Below, in pieces: positions 37,201-44,055 of a DNA stretch of 64,000 nucleotides. How positions within the stretch are numbered: position 1 is the stretch's first letter; every line of letters begins with the position of its first letter. The position numbers and the translations under genes were made by a program. Under the pieces are notes generated by a model. The model saw nothing but the letters and a program-made list of their open reading frames with translations, was not told where the DNA came from and did not search any database. Origin of the DNA: Chloroflexota bacterium (GTDB taxonomy: Bacteria > Chloroflexota > Anaerolineae > Promineifilales > Promineifilaceae). The DNA is taken from NCBI GenBank assembly GCA_024275635.1, contig JAJRYT010000010.1, positions 1 through 64,000 of the forward strand, read 5' to 3'.

Positions 37201-38135
37201 AACTGGTTATCGAAGATTTTCTGGCCGAGAGCCGGACGCTGTTCCGGTTGGCGGGTGTTATCGCCGTGTTGGCCGGGGTGATTCTGGCCCAGGCGATTGG
37301 CGGCGCAGTGTCGGCCCCCGCGCGGCGGCTGGCGGCCGACACCCGCCGCGTCGGACAAGGCGACCTGTCCGTCCAGTTCCGGGTCAACAGCCGGGATGAG
37401 TTGGCCCAGTTGGCCGGGGCGTTTAACGAAATGGTCGTCGGGCTGCAAGAGCGAGAATGGCTGCGGGATATGTTCGGCCGTTTCGTCAGCCAAGAAGTGG
37501 CCGAGGCGATACGAGCGGGGCAGGTAAAGTTGGAAGGCGAAAACCGCGTCGTCAGCGTCCTATTCTGCGACATTCGCGGCTTCACCGCCCGCTCCGAGAA
37601 ATCCACGCCGGCCGAAATTGTGGCCTTGCTTAATGAGTACCTGCCGGTCGTCGTCAATGCGGCGCAAAATCATGATGGCATGGTCAACAAGTTTGGCGGC
37701 GACAGTACGCTGGTCATCTACGGCGCGCCCAAGCCGCTGCAAGAAAGCGCCTATCATGCGATCCGCACGGCGCTGGAAATGCACCAGAATTTGGCCCTGC
37801 TCAATCAACGATTGGCCGAACGGGGCGAAGAGCCGATCCGCATCGGCGTGGGCATCAACACAGGCACGGTGTTGGCCGGCGCGGTGGGGCCGCCGGAACG
37901 GCAAGAGTACACGGTGATTGGCGATACGGTCAATCTGGCGTCGCGGATCGAGGCGTTGAATAAGGTGTACCCGCAGCATGGCGTTTTGATTAGCGGGCAG
38001 ACGTATGAGGCGCTGGGCGGCCGTCGGGCGGCGTTTGCGTTTACGGATTTGGGCGAGGTGCAGATTCGGGGGAAGGCGGCGGCGGTAAGGGTGTGGGCGG
38101 TGATTAGACTACAAAAGTCTTGGAGACTTTTGTAG
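31239..38135 (+). CDS. Four-module FtsX permease fused to dual sensors and class III adenylate cyclase
   Basis: One uninterrupted ORF of 2298 residues. It contains four FtsX-like blocks. Each ends in a 'PA-R-A' signature or close variant, at about 250-377, 727-868, 950-1083 and 1435-1574. Periplasmic MacB-like domains precede blocks 1, 2 and 4; block 3 has only a short one. Two sensor units follow: TMs at about 1592-1613 and 1766-1784, then 1828-1850 and 2001-2023. Each sensor unit has an extracytoplasmic region of about 150 residues. A HAMP domain (2024-2075) and a cyclase domain (about 2100-2285) close the protein. The cyclase keeps the metal Asp in LFCDIRGFT and KFGGDS, and the EYTVIGDTVNLASRIE region with the transition-state Asn and Arg. 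It should make cAMP (or cGMP). The last eight residues are coded by a RAYT-type palindrome. Heptad units code for residues near 1090-1100. Confidence 0.88.
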   Translation: MRSTKGLIWRNLTAHPLRSILTALAITLGVAMVLAATVIGQAANQQATAVSATALPIDLEIAARDNAPFAAPLLASPLIQSTLPQLHIAAQMQPSDQMQSSGRSLEIVGTELSLYAEIYRPELANGRFPATPNAIILPMTVALQNNLNVGDEITLAADGRRQTFIVAGRLKLETGSVIGQKTTAFVPLAVAQELAGLPNQVDRIDVLLAADANPDEAKSSLSQQLGPDLIVSRTAVPGSANFNLIIIQAGMSIVGLIILFAAAFVILNAFAMSVTARTEEIGALRALGMKRRQILRLVLSEALILAAIGAGLGILMGIGLAYAILQGQQLLADAEFVVPWWGLLIGPLLGLSVTLAAAYFPARRASRVPPIVAVRNYQVTAASGWAITSGSRMGLILLVLTIVGTAVFALIGQPNIFVALGAFGVALILLLACIVLLLPGLAVRLGTAVRPLLVRWQGTNGRLAADNLSRNPLRTALTASALMAGLLMIIATTGFLQIFLKGGFSAPVSQIQGDAFIYFDLLNVADDEFDYDNLNFDSFFDAMDPNLTGELEALAAAGTVRLMPIRGVEVPPELQLTPGSPALLVDPQSYFDSGNFTLFEGDQAQALAWLAQGNAILLQPYLAERVNAGVGDTVTIPTPRGDVDFIVAGIGGSSFPMAILPFSAGKQYFDAAEPSFIGLLIPDSQDAEQVMTAVEAIVNRYPEYAIFHVDDMIDPVMSAMGQLQQTLTALLSMAVIVAALGVVNTMVVNVAERRREIGMFRAVGATQRQVRQTVIAEAAVLGFIAALIAALFSFLLIGLLALLFIPNGYASMGVIVDAALWQEAYGPALRDMSAATAVSLILAPLIAALAAAYPARQAAAVNIVEATRSERLSLTKSGDGRIESHRRQPTRHLTSLAWRNLQEHRLRTFLSATAVALGTATFVAADFANSGILNLETGGDNLLASFMDGMGIILQAIGVIILAAAAFLIFNAFAMTVAQRRRQLGLLRSLGMTRRQVVRQLLAEAWLTGGAGTLLGLIAGPLLGSVILQFIKASGVEIGSGAISFSTLLMAIVAGLGITTLSVWIPAKRAAKVSPLAALQDIGERKLEQQSPIFNLQFSIAIFLIFALTLYLAIAPPGAWIGLHPPWHFLVPWLVMAPWFVAIGLLLPTLAEAMRRMTARPLTRILGATGRLISDNMGRDRRRTTLTILTFVVGLAMIVGLNGMLTFMNEVLLVESAQGLLGETIWFVHPFDNSNGLAQLDEYNRGEGLSPQVQADVIALAEGRAEVQAQYMALVPEIGSPLPGFPTALTDARYLANSHHYTLTEGDWETAVPIMEGSGCGLLIPPTVAGQHQASVGDTLTITGKNGPVNCTVAGIGHGGATPVSIISIAAKDAFVDGEPTQLSVRPYPGADPTALEADLRDLAERHGDAAWVTTPEDEIASVIDTSDQLEGIANGMLLLAVLAAALGMINTTVTSVTERRHELGLLRAVGATRRQATLVVVGEAALMGFTGGFIGLIAGAGVTMIYALSFGGIPFGLVDLALWPAALQSVGPALAQGLPALILVPIVSASAAYFPARQILRGTAVETLQEQRPTSVKRQAAGLLSRGGIRTRFVLGTAVLMLLVLAGLTAVVVRHSRNYLEETTADVVTSLVELNASMVEFNLPPDADMLTLDALQSGSLDADALLQFRSLIDEMNAYGLTEFVIADQDDIVLFGFDMGQMGTALEPLADEGKAVTAVTETDSGQREIQAAAPIRSENGDLLGSVRLRMELGEIGGFLRDLNRAILGMGAFILALGLALAWRTTTPLARATRQLSAGAEQVGQGRFAPLTLPRTSLTRRLLNVSLRVKLTAVMVILLILLVGALEQVILPIERRKVEEVTQNTLIAGTEWMAQMLSSGIADQSAALSDFSDLNDLLRLMQGSDIGQIQDLSRQMQNEAIAYSALINEKGIIQLSDQFDLIGGEVAIPAQTLIKEADWQGEPIWHITTPLRDEASGDVTGGLQIGVYQLVIEDFLAESRTLFRLAGVIAVLAGVILAQAIGGAVSAPARRLAADTRRVGQGDLSVQFRVNSRDELAQLAGAFNEMVVGLQEREWLRDMFGRFVSQEVAEAIRAGQVKLEGENRVVSVLFCDIRGFTARSEKSTPAEIVALLNEYLPVVVNAAQNHDGMVNKFGGDSTLVIYGAPKPLQESAYHAIRTALEMHQNLALLNQRLAERGEEPIRIGVGINTGTVLAGAVGPPERQEYTVIGDTVNLASRIEALNKVYPQHGVLISGQTYEALGGRRAAFAFTDLGEVQIRGKAAAVRVWAVIRLQKSWRLL

Positions 38136-38207
38136 TCTAATCGGTTCGCGGATTTGGGCGCGGCGCAGATTCGGGGGAAGGCAGAAAAGGCGAGGGTGTG
38201 GGCGGTG
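38044..38207. repeat. 59-bp imperfect direct duplication of the cyclase 3' end
   Basis: 38044-38102 and 38149-38207 match at about 50 of 59 positions by hand alignment (CGGATTTGGGCG through GTGTGGGCGGTG). The RAYT-type palindrome lies exactly between them. The second copy would read on as a longer C-terminus ending near 38270 if the palindrome were absent. Confidence 0.8.
38103..38141. repeat. RAYT-type palindrome, copy a
   Basis: ATTAGACTACAAAAGTCT, loop TGG, AGACTTTTGTAGTCTAAT: perfect 18-bp arms. It supplies the terminal codons and stop of the permease-cyclase gene. Confidence 0.9.
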
Positions 38208-38317
38208 GGGACGGCCGTTCTCCCACCCACCACAACACCACGCGGGAAAACGGCCGTGCCGGATGAATAGCGGCGTTTGGCGGGTACGGCCGTTTCCAGA
38301 AAGCTCTGAAAATCACC

Positions 38318-38758
38318 TTAACTCAAATTCTCCAAATCAGCCAAATCTTGCAAACGGCCGACTGCCTTCTTGTTCTTCTTCAGGTTTTCCAAATCAATAA
38401 ATGGCAAGGCAACCCCATCAACCATTTCCTCAACGCGCCTGGCGTAGCAATCTGAAAATTTGACGCCTTTCAAGCCGGTAATCAGGTCAATACGATTAGG
38501 CGGGTATCCCAACTGAATAATGATGCCCGGCTCCAGAAAATCGGCGGCGGTAAGCCCCAACGAAGCAAATCCAAACTGGTCGAGCGCTTTAACGAGGTTG
38601 GCCGCATTTTGCTCATCAACCCAAACCCAAATATCAATATCTTTAGTGAATCGAGGATGCCCATGGAAAGCAACCGCATACCCCCCTACCACAAGATAGC
38701 GAACATTATTATCGTTTAATGATTGTATAAACTCTTTGAAATCCGGGGTCAGTATCAT
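38318..38758 (-). CDS. Nucleotidyltransferase-like protein (DUF6036/AbiEii type)
   Basis: About 146 residues from ATG 38758. The N-terminal motif VGGYAVAFHGHPRFTKDIDIWV is the GG...D-x-D nucleotidyltransferase signature. Such proteins often act in toxin-antitoxin or phage-defence pairs. It overlaps the preceding small gene by 50 bp, implying coupled translation. The track's TTG start adds only four residues. Confidence 0.75.
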   Translation of the reverse strand: MILTPDFKEFIQSLNDNNVRYLVVGGYAVAFHGHPRFTKDIDIWVWVDEQNAANLVKALDQFGFASLGLTAADFLEPGIIIQLGYPPNRIDLITGLKGVKFSDCYARRVEEMVDGVALPFIDLENLKKNKKAVGRLQDLADLENLS

Positions 38759-38927
38759 ATTTCCAGGCAATATAGGCGCGTCGAATATCTTCCAGAGCGG
38801 TTAAACGGGCCGCATATGGCTGTGTTCGCCAGTAAGCAAAATCGGATGGTTGTTCGTTAATCCTTATCTTTCTTACGGTTTTGGCAATTTTTTGCGGATA
38901 TTTTTCCGCTTGAATTTCTTCGGACAT
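38709..38927 (-). CDS. Small partner protein of the nucleotidyltransferase
   Basis: A 72-residue protein starting at ATG 38927 (MSEEIQAEKYPQKIAK). It is basic, soluble and helical, with ARLTALEDIRRAYIAWKYD near the end. This type of small ORF is often seen just upstream of DUF6036-like nucleotidyltransferases. The track's longer ORF includes codons from the palindrome at 38945-38977 and is unlikely. Confidence 0.6.
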   Translation of the reverse strand: MSEEIQAEKYPQKIAKTVRKIRINEQPSDFAYWRTQPYAARLTALEDIRRAYIAWKYDTDPGFQRVYTIIKR

Positions 38928-38944
38928 GATAGGCTGATTATACC

Positions 38945-38977
38945 AGATTACAAAAGTCTGCCAGACTTTTGTAATCT
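38945..38977. repeat. RAYT-type palindrome, copy b
   Basis: AGATTACAAAAGTCT, loop GCC, AGACTTTTGTAATCT: perfect 15-bp arms. It lies between the divergent small gene and the restriction-modification gene. Confidence 0.9.
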
Positions 38978-39110
38978 CTCTGCGCGTCAACAGAAACTCC
39001 GCACACCCGAATTGGAACGGCCGTTTTCCTATCCCTCCGCCTTCCGTTATAATTTCGCAGGGGTAGTTTGCGAACCGCTCCTACAAGCGCATATAACCAG
39101 GAGACACCCT

Positions 39111-42110
39111 ATGCCCGCCCCGCAAAAAATCCACGACCTCATCGCCCAATTCGAGCGCAACCGCAGCGATTACCGCGCTGTCAACTATAACGAAACCGAA
39201 ACCCGCCGCGAATTTATTGACCCCTTCTTCAAAGCGCTGGGCTGGGACGTAGACAACCAGCAGGGCTACAGCGAAGCGTACAAAGAAGTCGTCCACGAAA
39301 CGGCCGTCAAAGTGCAAGGTAAAACCAAAGCCCCCGACTACGCCTTCCGCATCGGCGGACAGGCCAAATTCTTCGTCGAAGCCAAAAAACCCTCCGTCAA
39401 CATCAAAGACGACATCCACCCCGCCTACCAGCTGCGCAGCTACGCCTGGAGCGGCAAACTGCCCCTCAGCATCCTCACCGACTTTGAAGAGTTCGCCGTC
39501 TACGACTGCCGCCCGCGCCCCGTCAAAAGCGACAAAGCCGCCCACAGCCGCGTCATCTACTTCACCTATGACCAATATATCGAAAAATGGGACGAGATCG
39601 CCGCCATCTTTTCCCCCGAAGCGATCCGGCGCGGCTCCTTCGATAAATACGTGCAGTCAAACAAGCTCAAGCGGGGCACGGCCGAAGTGGACGACGCTTT
39701 CCTGGCCGATATTAGCGGCTGGCGCGAACTGCTGGCCCGCAATATCGCCCTGCGTAACGAGATTAAACCACGCGAACTGAACTTCGCCGTCCAGCGCATC
39801 ATTGACCGGCTCATCTTTTTACGCATCGCCGAAGATAGGGGGATTGAGCCTTACGGCCGTCTCCGCAACGCCGCCACAGCCGATCCCGTCTACCCCGAAC
39901 TGTGCCGTCTGTTCCGATTAGCCGACCAGAAATACAACTCCGGCTTGTTCCATTTTCAGGCCGAAAAGGGGCGGGAGGGGCGAGACACCTGGACGCTCGG
40001 TTTGCAAATAGACGACAAGCCGCTGCAAACCATCGTCAAAAACCTCTACTACCCCGACACCCCCTTCCAGTTTGACATGATCCCGGCCGATATTCTGGGG
40101 CAGGTGTACGAGCAGTTTTTGGGCAAAGTCATCCGGCTGACGGCCGGGGGACGGGCCAAAATCGAGGACAAACCGGAAGTCAAAAAGGCGGGCGGCGTTT
40201 TTTACACCCCCACCTACATCGTCGAATACATCGTCGCCCAGACGGTGGGCAAACTGCTGGAGACGCGCAAGCCCGGCCCCAAAGGGAGCGCCGCCCAACT
40301 GGCCATCCTCGACCCGGCCTGCGGCTCCGGCTCCTTCCTCATTGGCGCGTACCAATACCTGCTCGATTGGCATTTGGAGCAGTACAAACAAAAGCCGGAA
40401 CGATGGGCCAAAGGGCGCAATCCGGCCATTTTCCAAAGCGGAGACGATTGGCGGCTGACGATTGGCGAGCGCAAGCGCATTTTGCTGGCCAACATTTACG
40501 GCGTGGACATTGACCCGCAGGCGGTGGAAGTGACCAAGCTCTCGCTGCTGCTCAAGGTGTTGGAGGGGGAGACGGAGGCGGTGCTGAAACCGAGGCTGCT
40601 GGCGGAGCGGGTGCTGCCCGACTTGAGCGGCAACATCCAATGCGGCAATTCGTTAATTGGGCCTGATTTTTACGCGGGGCGGCAGCTGTCGTTGGGCTTG
40701 CTGGATGAGGAGGAGATGTACCGGATCAATGTCTTCGATTGGGAGGCGGCGTTCCCCAACATTGTGGGCTGGGGCGGGTTTGATGCGGTGATTGGGAATC
40801 CGCCGTATGTGCGGCAGGAGACGCTTGGCGAATTCAAATCATACTTCAAAAAACATTACAAAACGTATGCGGGAACGGCTGATTTATATGTTTATTTTGT
40901 AGAAAAGGGGATTGGTTTACTTAAGAAAGACGGCCGTTTTGCATACATCATGGCAAATAAATGGATTAGAGCAAAATATGGCAAACCTCTACGAAAATGG
41001 CTGAAGCAAGAAAATATAGACCAGCTAATTGATTTTGGCGATCTCCCTGTTTTCCAATCAGCAACCACTTACCCTTGTATTGTGTCAGTAAACAAAAGCA
41101 AACCGATTAACTATTTTTCGGTAACAAAACCTGATACGTTGCAATTTTCTAATTTGGCTGAATATGTTGATGATAATGAATATGATGTCAATCTACCAGC
41201 GTTGAATGATGATGGTTGGGCATTGGTAGATGAACCTACGAGGTTGCTTCTTTTGAAGCTTTTACAAGTTGGAAAGTCATTAGGGGAAACTCTTGATCAC
41301 AAACTATATTATGGAATCAAAACTGGCTTAAACAAAGCATTCGTAATAGATGCGGAAACAAAAGACGATCTTGTCGCAAAAGATTCTCGAAGCACAGAAC
41401 TTATAAAACCATTTTTAGCTGGACGTGATATTAAACGATACCAAACGCCAAACGCAACTCGATTTCTTATTTTAATCCCATCTGGTTGGACAAATGCCCA
41501 AACTGACACAACAAATAAATGGGAATGGCTTCAAAATAATTATCCAGCAGTATCCGAACATTTAGCTCAATACGCAGAAGCAGCACAAAAACGATCTGAT
41601 ATGGGGGATTATTGGTGGGAGTTGCGGTCATGTGCATACTACGAAGAATTCGAGAAGCCAAAATTGATGCTGCCAGATATTTCATTGCATGGGAATTTTC
41701 TCCTTGATTCTGGAAATAATTTTTACTGTGTCAATACTGCTTATATTCTTGGAACCTCAGACCTTTATTTGTTGGGGATTCTCAATTCTAAGTTGATCGC
41801 CTTCTTGTATGGTCATATGTCCCCTGCGTATCGAGGTGGATATCTACGATTCATTTACCAATATCTTGTACAGCTTCCAATTCCTGTTCTAAATGAGCCA
41901 GAGCAACGCAAGCAGTTAACGGGTTTGGTTGAACAAATGCTGGACTTGCACAAGCGGCTGGCAACCGCCCGGCTGCCGCAAGAAAAAACCCTCCTGCAAC
42001 GCCAAATCGCCGCCGCCGACCGCCAAATAGACCAACTCGTCTACCAACTCTACACCCTCACCCCCGCAGAAATCGCCATCGTCGAGGGACTAAGACTACA
42101 AAAGTCTTGA
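39111..42110 (+). CDS. Fused restriction-modification enzyme (Type IIG/Eco57I-like)
   Basis: A 999-residue protein. AGGAGA eight bases upstream supports ATG 39111; the track start at 38850 is within the divergent gene. The N-terminus has a PD-(D/E)xK-type nuclease site (D76, E90, K92 in VEAKKP). The methylase has motif I DPACGSG near 400 and the catalytic NPPY near 562, so it should methylate adenine. The C-terminal third resembles a TaqI-type target-recognition domain. From about 40830 to 41890 the DNA is distinctly AT-rich against GC-rich flanks, which suggests an exchanged specificity domain. The last residues (LRLQKS) and the TGA lie in a RAYT palindrome. Confidence 0.88.
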   Translation: MPAPQKIHDLIAQFERNRSDYRAVNYNETETRREFIDPFFKALGWDVDNQQGYSEAYKEVVHETAVKVQGKTKAPDYAFRIGGQAKFFVEAKKPSVNIKDDIHPAYQLRSYAWSGKLPLSILTDFEEFAVYDCRPRPVKSDKAAHSRVIYFTYDQYIEKWDEIAAIFSPEAIRRGSFDKYVQSNKLKRGTAEVDDAFLADISGWRELLARNIALRNEIKPRELNFAVQRIIDRLIFLRIAEDRGIEPYGRLRNAATADPVYPELCRLFRLADQKYNSGLFHFQAEKGREGRDTWTLGLQIDDKPLQTIVKNLYYPDTPFQFDMIPADILGQVYEQFLGKVIRLTAGGRAKIEDKPEVKKAGGVFYTPTYIVEYIVAQTVGKLLETRKPGPKGSAAQLAILDPACGSGSFLIGAYQYLLDWHLEQYKQKPERWAKGRNPAIFQSGDDWRLTIGERKRILLANIYGVDIDPQAVEVTKLSLLLKVLEGETEAVLKPRLLAERVLPDLSGNIQCGNSLIGPDFYAGRQLSLGLLDEEEMYRINVFDWEAAFPNIVGWGGFDAVIGNPPYVRQETLGEFKSYFKKHYKTYAGTADLYVYFVEKGIGLLKKDGRFAYIMANKWIRAKYGKPLRKWLKQENIDQLIDFGDLPVFQSATTYPCIVSVNKSKPINYFSVTKPDTLQFSNLAEYVDDNEYDVNLPALNDDGWALVDEPTRLLLLKLLQVGKSLGETLDHKLYYGIKTGLNKAFVIDAETKDDLVAKDSRSTELIKPFLAGRDIKRYQTPNATRFLILIPSGWTNAQTDTTNKWEWLQNNYPAVSEHLAQYAEAAQKRSDMGDYWWELRSCAYYEEFEKPKLMLPDISLHGNFLLDSGNNFYCVNTAYILGTSDLYLLGILNSKLIAFLYGHMSPAYRGGYLRFIYQYLVQLPIPVLNEPEQRKQLTGLVEQMLDLHKRLATARLPQEKTLLQRQIAAADRQIDQLVYQLYTLTPAEIAIVEGLRLQKS

Positions 42111-42126
42111 AGACTTTTGTAGTCTT
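42092..42126. repeat. RAYT-type palindrome, copy c
   Basis: AAGACTACAAAAGTCT, loop TGA, AGACTTTTGTAGTCTT: perfect 16-bp arms. The TGA loop is the stop codon of the restriction-modification gene. Confidence 0.95.
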
Positions 42127-42150
42127 CGTCGGCGCAAACAGGAGCAACCA

Positions 42151-42702
42151 ATGGAACCAGGCAGTTACTACCACATCTTCAACCGGGGCAACAACCGCGA
42201 AAACATCTTCCGCGAAACTGAAAATTACCGCTTCTTCTTGCAACGGTACAAAAAATACCTGACAGCGTATGTCAATACCTACGCCTACTGCTTAATGTCC
42301 AACCATTTCCATTTTCTGGATCGCGTCCATGACGATCCGCGTCTGGCGCAAATCACATCCGGTAAGTTAACGCCTCTGGAAAAAGCGTTCCGCGATTTTT
42401 TCATCTCTTACGCCAAAAGTTTTAACAAGCGCTACGGCCGTACCGGCAGCCTGTTCCAATACAAATTCAAACGCAAACCGGCCGATGATTTGGCGTATCG
42501 AATGCGGCTGGTTGTTTACATTCATGGCAATCCGATACGGGCCGGCCTATGCGCGCGCTTTGAGGATTGGCCGTATAGTTCGTACCGCGCCATTTTGAGC
42601 GATAAGGAAACGGCCGTGCAGCGCGACGCCGTTTTGCAATGGTTTGGCGGGCGTGAGGATTTTATTGCTTTTCACGAGGAGTATAAGGATTGGCGACCGT
42701 AA
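42151..42702 (+). CDS. REP-associated tyrosine transposase (RAYT, Y1_Tnp)
   Basis: A 183-residue HUH-superfamily protein related to IS200/IS605 transposases. The HUH motif is H52-F-H54 in MSNHFHF, and the catalytic Tyr is most likely Y123 in VVYIHGNP. The start YYHIFNRGNN and the NPIRAGL string are typical of RAYTs. It should nick single-stranded palindromes such as those on either side. Its TAA touches the downstream palindrome. Two ACGGCCGT copies lie in the gene. Confidence 0.92.
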   Translation: MEPGSYYHIFNRGNNRENIFRETENYRFFLQRYKKYLTAYVNTYAYCLMSNHFHFLDRVHDDPRLAQITSGKLTPLEKAFRDFFISYAKSFNKRYGRTGSLFQYKFKRKPADDLAYRMRLVVYIHGNPIRAGLCARFEDWPYSSYRAILSDKETAVQRDAVLQWFGGREDFIAFHEEYKDWRP

Positions 42703-42734
42703 GACTACAAAAGTCTTGGAGACTTTTGTAGTCT
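42702..42734. repeat. RAYT-type palindrome, copy d
   Basis: AGACTACAAAAGTCT, loop TGG, AGACTTTTGTAGTCT: perfect 15-bp arms immediately after the transposase stop. Confidence 0.95.
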
Positions 42735-42743
42735 AGGTGTTCA

Positions 42744-43202
42744 GATGAAGCGACGGCGGCCGTGCAGGCCGCCTGGGAGACGGCCGACCGCGCCTATAAA
42801 AAGGCCCTCAAAATCAGCCGCGTCGTCTTCAAAGGGAACCAAAAAGCGCGCAGCGCGCTGGGGTTAAGCGGCAGCCGCAAGAAAAGCTTGAGCGGCTGGA
42901 TCGGTCAGGCGACGAATTTCTATACCAACCTGCTGGGCACGCCCGACCTCCTCGCCGCTATGACGCCTTACAGCTACGATCAAACCAAATTGGAGGCGGA
43001 AGCGGCGCTGGTGCAGGCAGTCGTAACCGCCAGCGCGGCGCAGGATAAGGAACGGGGCGAAGCGCAGGAAGCGACTCAGGCGCGGGATGCCAAACTGGAC
43101 GAGTTGGATCAATGGGTGGCCGATTATAAGGTCATTGCGCAAGTAGCGTTGGCCGATTCGCCGCAGCAGTTGGAGCAGTTGGGCTGGGTGGCGGCATCGT
43201 AA
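42744..43202 (+). pseudogene. 5'-truncated gene of unknown function
   Basis: The open frame continues upstream of the track's GTG start (42762) to 42732 without an ATG, where it meets the palindrome. The product is about 150 residues of Ala/Glu/Gln-rich helix, with YKKALKISRVVFKGN, SLSGWIGQATNFY and a coiled-coil-like stretch rich in A, E and Q. The family is not recognised. Either GTG 42762 is a real start, or the original 5' end was lost when the RAYT unit was inserted. Confidence 0.5.
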
Positions 43203-43237
43203 CGGCCGTATGCCCCCCTATTTTTCCCCATCCGTGT

Positions 43238-43951
43238 CTAAGAATTCTGAATGAGCAGCCGGGAACGGCCGTCTTCAATCCATTTCACCGCCAACGCCAC
43301 CCGGTTTTCACTATCCAGCGCGTTCCAGTAATCGGCCAAAATCTTTTCAGCATTCCCCTGGCAGGGAAGGAGCAGAGGGTCGCCGGAAAAGCTGGGCAGA
43401 GGACGGCCGTCGCCCATGTATGTCGTCAAGCCATAACCCAATCCCGGCGGCGGCGGGGCGGGGCGGTAGGTGAAGCGGTCAGTCAATGCCGGATCCGCGG
43501 AGTTGGCTTTGAGGATGGAGAGGGTGAGGGGAACGGCCGTGTCTCCCGGTTTTAACATGCCGCTGATGCGCGGCGTATAATTAGGCGCGTCTGGTTCTCG
43601 TTCGCGGGTGAGCAGCGCCGCGTCAAACGTCCCCCCGGCGGCCAATGTATCCGCCAGCGTCCGCGTCTGATCGCCATTGCCCGCCAGGTAGACGCCGGGC
43701 AGGGTCAGCATCGCCTCATAGATGATCAGCTCCGGGTTTGCCACCCGCGACGAATCAATCGGCTCTGTGCGCAGCGTCTCTCCCTCGGCCACAAAGCGGC
43801 GGTTGCGGCTGTTGTCGCTCCGCCCCATGATCCAATACACCAGCGCCCAGCCGCCGTCATCCGTCCGGCCAATCACCAGCCCCCGTCCCGGATAATTGTT
43901 TTGGCGGAGGTGTTTTTCAAAATTGTTAGAAGCGGTTTTTAAGTAGCTCAT
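43238..43951 (-). CDS. IMP cyclohydrolase, PurO-like family
   Basis: About 237 residues from ATG 43951 (MSYLKTASNN); the track's longer start is inside a heptad array. The strings YPGRGLVIGRTDDG, IMGRSDNSRNRRFV and GNGDQTRT match the family that closes FAICAR to IMP, the last step of purine synthesis. It lies just downstream of an AICAR transformylase gene that has no cyclohydrolase domain, so together they replace bifunctional PurH. Confidence 0.82.
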   Translation of the reverse strand: MSYLKTASNNFEKHLRQNNYPGRGLVIGRTDDGGWALVYWIMGRSDNSRNRRFVAEGETLRTEPIDSSRVANPELIIYEAMLTLPGVYLAGNGDQTRTLADTLAAGGTFDAALLTREREPDAPNYTPRISGMLKPGDTAVPLTLSILKANSADPALTDRFTYRPAPPPPGLGYGLTTYMGDGRPLPSFSGDPLLLPCQGNAEKILADYWNALDSENRVALAVKWIEDGRSRLLIQNS

Positions 43952-43973
43952 AGGAGTTTGTAGAAGTAATTGG

Positions 43974-44052
43974 TAGTTGGTAATTGGTAATTGGTAATTG
44001 GTAATTGGTAATTGGTAATTGGTAATTGGGTAATTACCAATCACCCAATTAC
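43974..44052. repeat. heptad array (GGTAATT) with inverted mate
   Basis: Eight or so GGTAATT heptamers in tandem are followed by two or three complementary units. The array lies in the leader between the AICAR transformylase and IMP cyclohydrolase genes. Confidence 0.9.
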
Positions 44053-44055
44053 AAT

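Larger units (their letters stand above)
42092..42734 (+). mobile_element. RAYT unit: transposase gene between two matching palindromes
   Basis: The tyrosine transposase gene is bounded on both sides by near-identical palindromes (42092-42126 and 42702-42734), as in REP-associated transposase loci. No target-site duplication is expected for this enzyme class. The unit seems to have been inserted between the R-M gene and a gene now missing its 5' end. Confidence 0.75.

Noticed and set aside
38850-39110. Track start of the R-M gene at 38850
   Set aside because: The first 87 codons run through the divergent gene and a palindrome, and a good ribosome site precedes ATG 39111.
43974-44052. Possible CRISPR array
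   Set aside because: Units are seven bases in direct tandem with no spacers.
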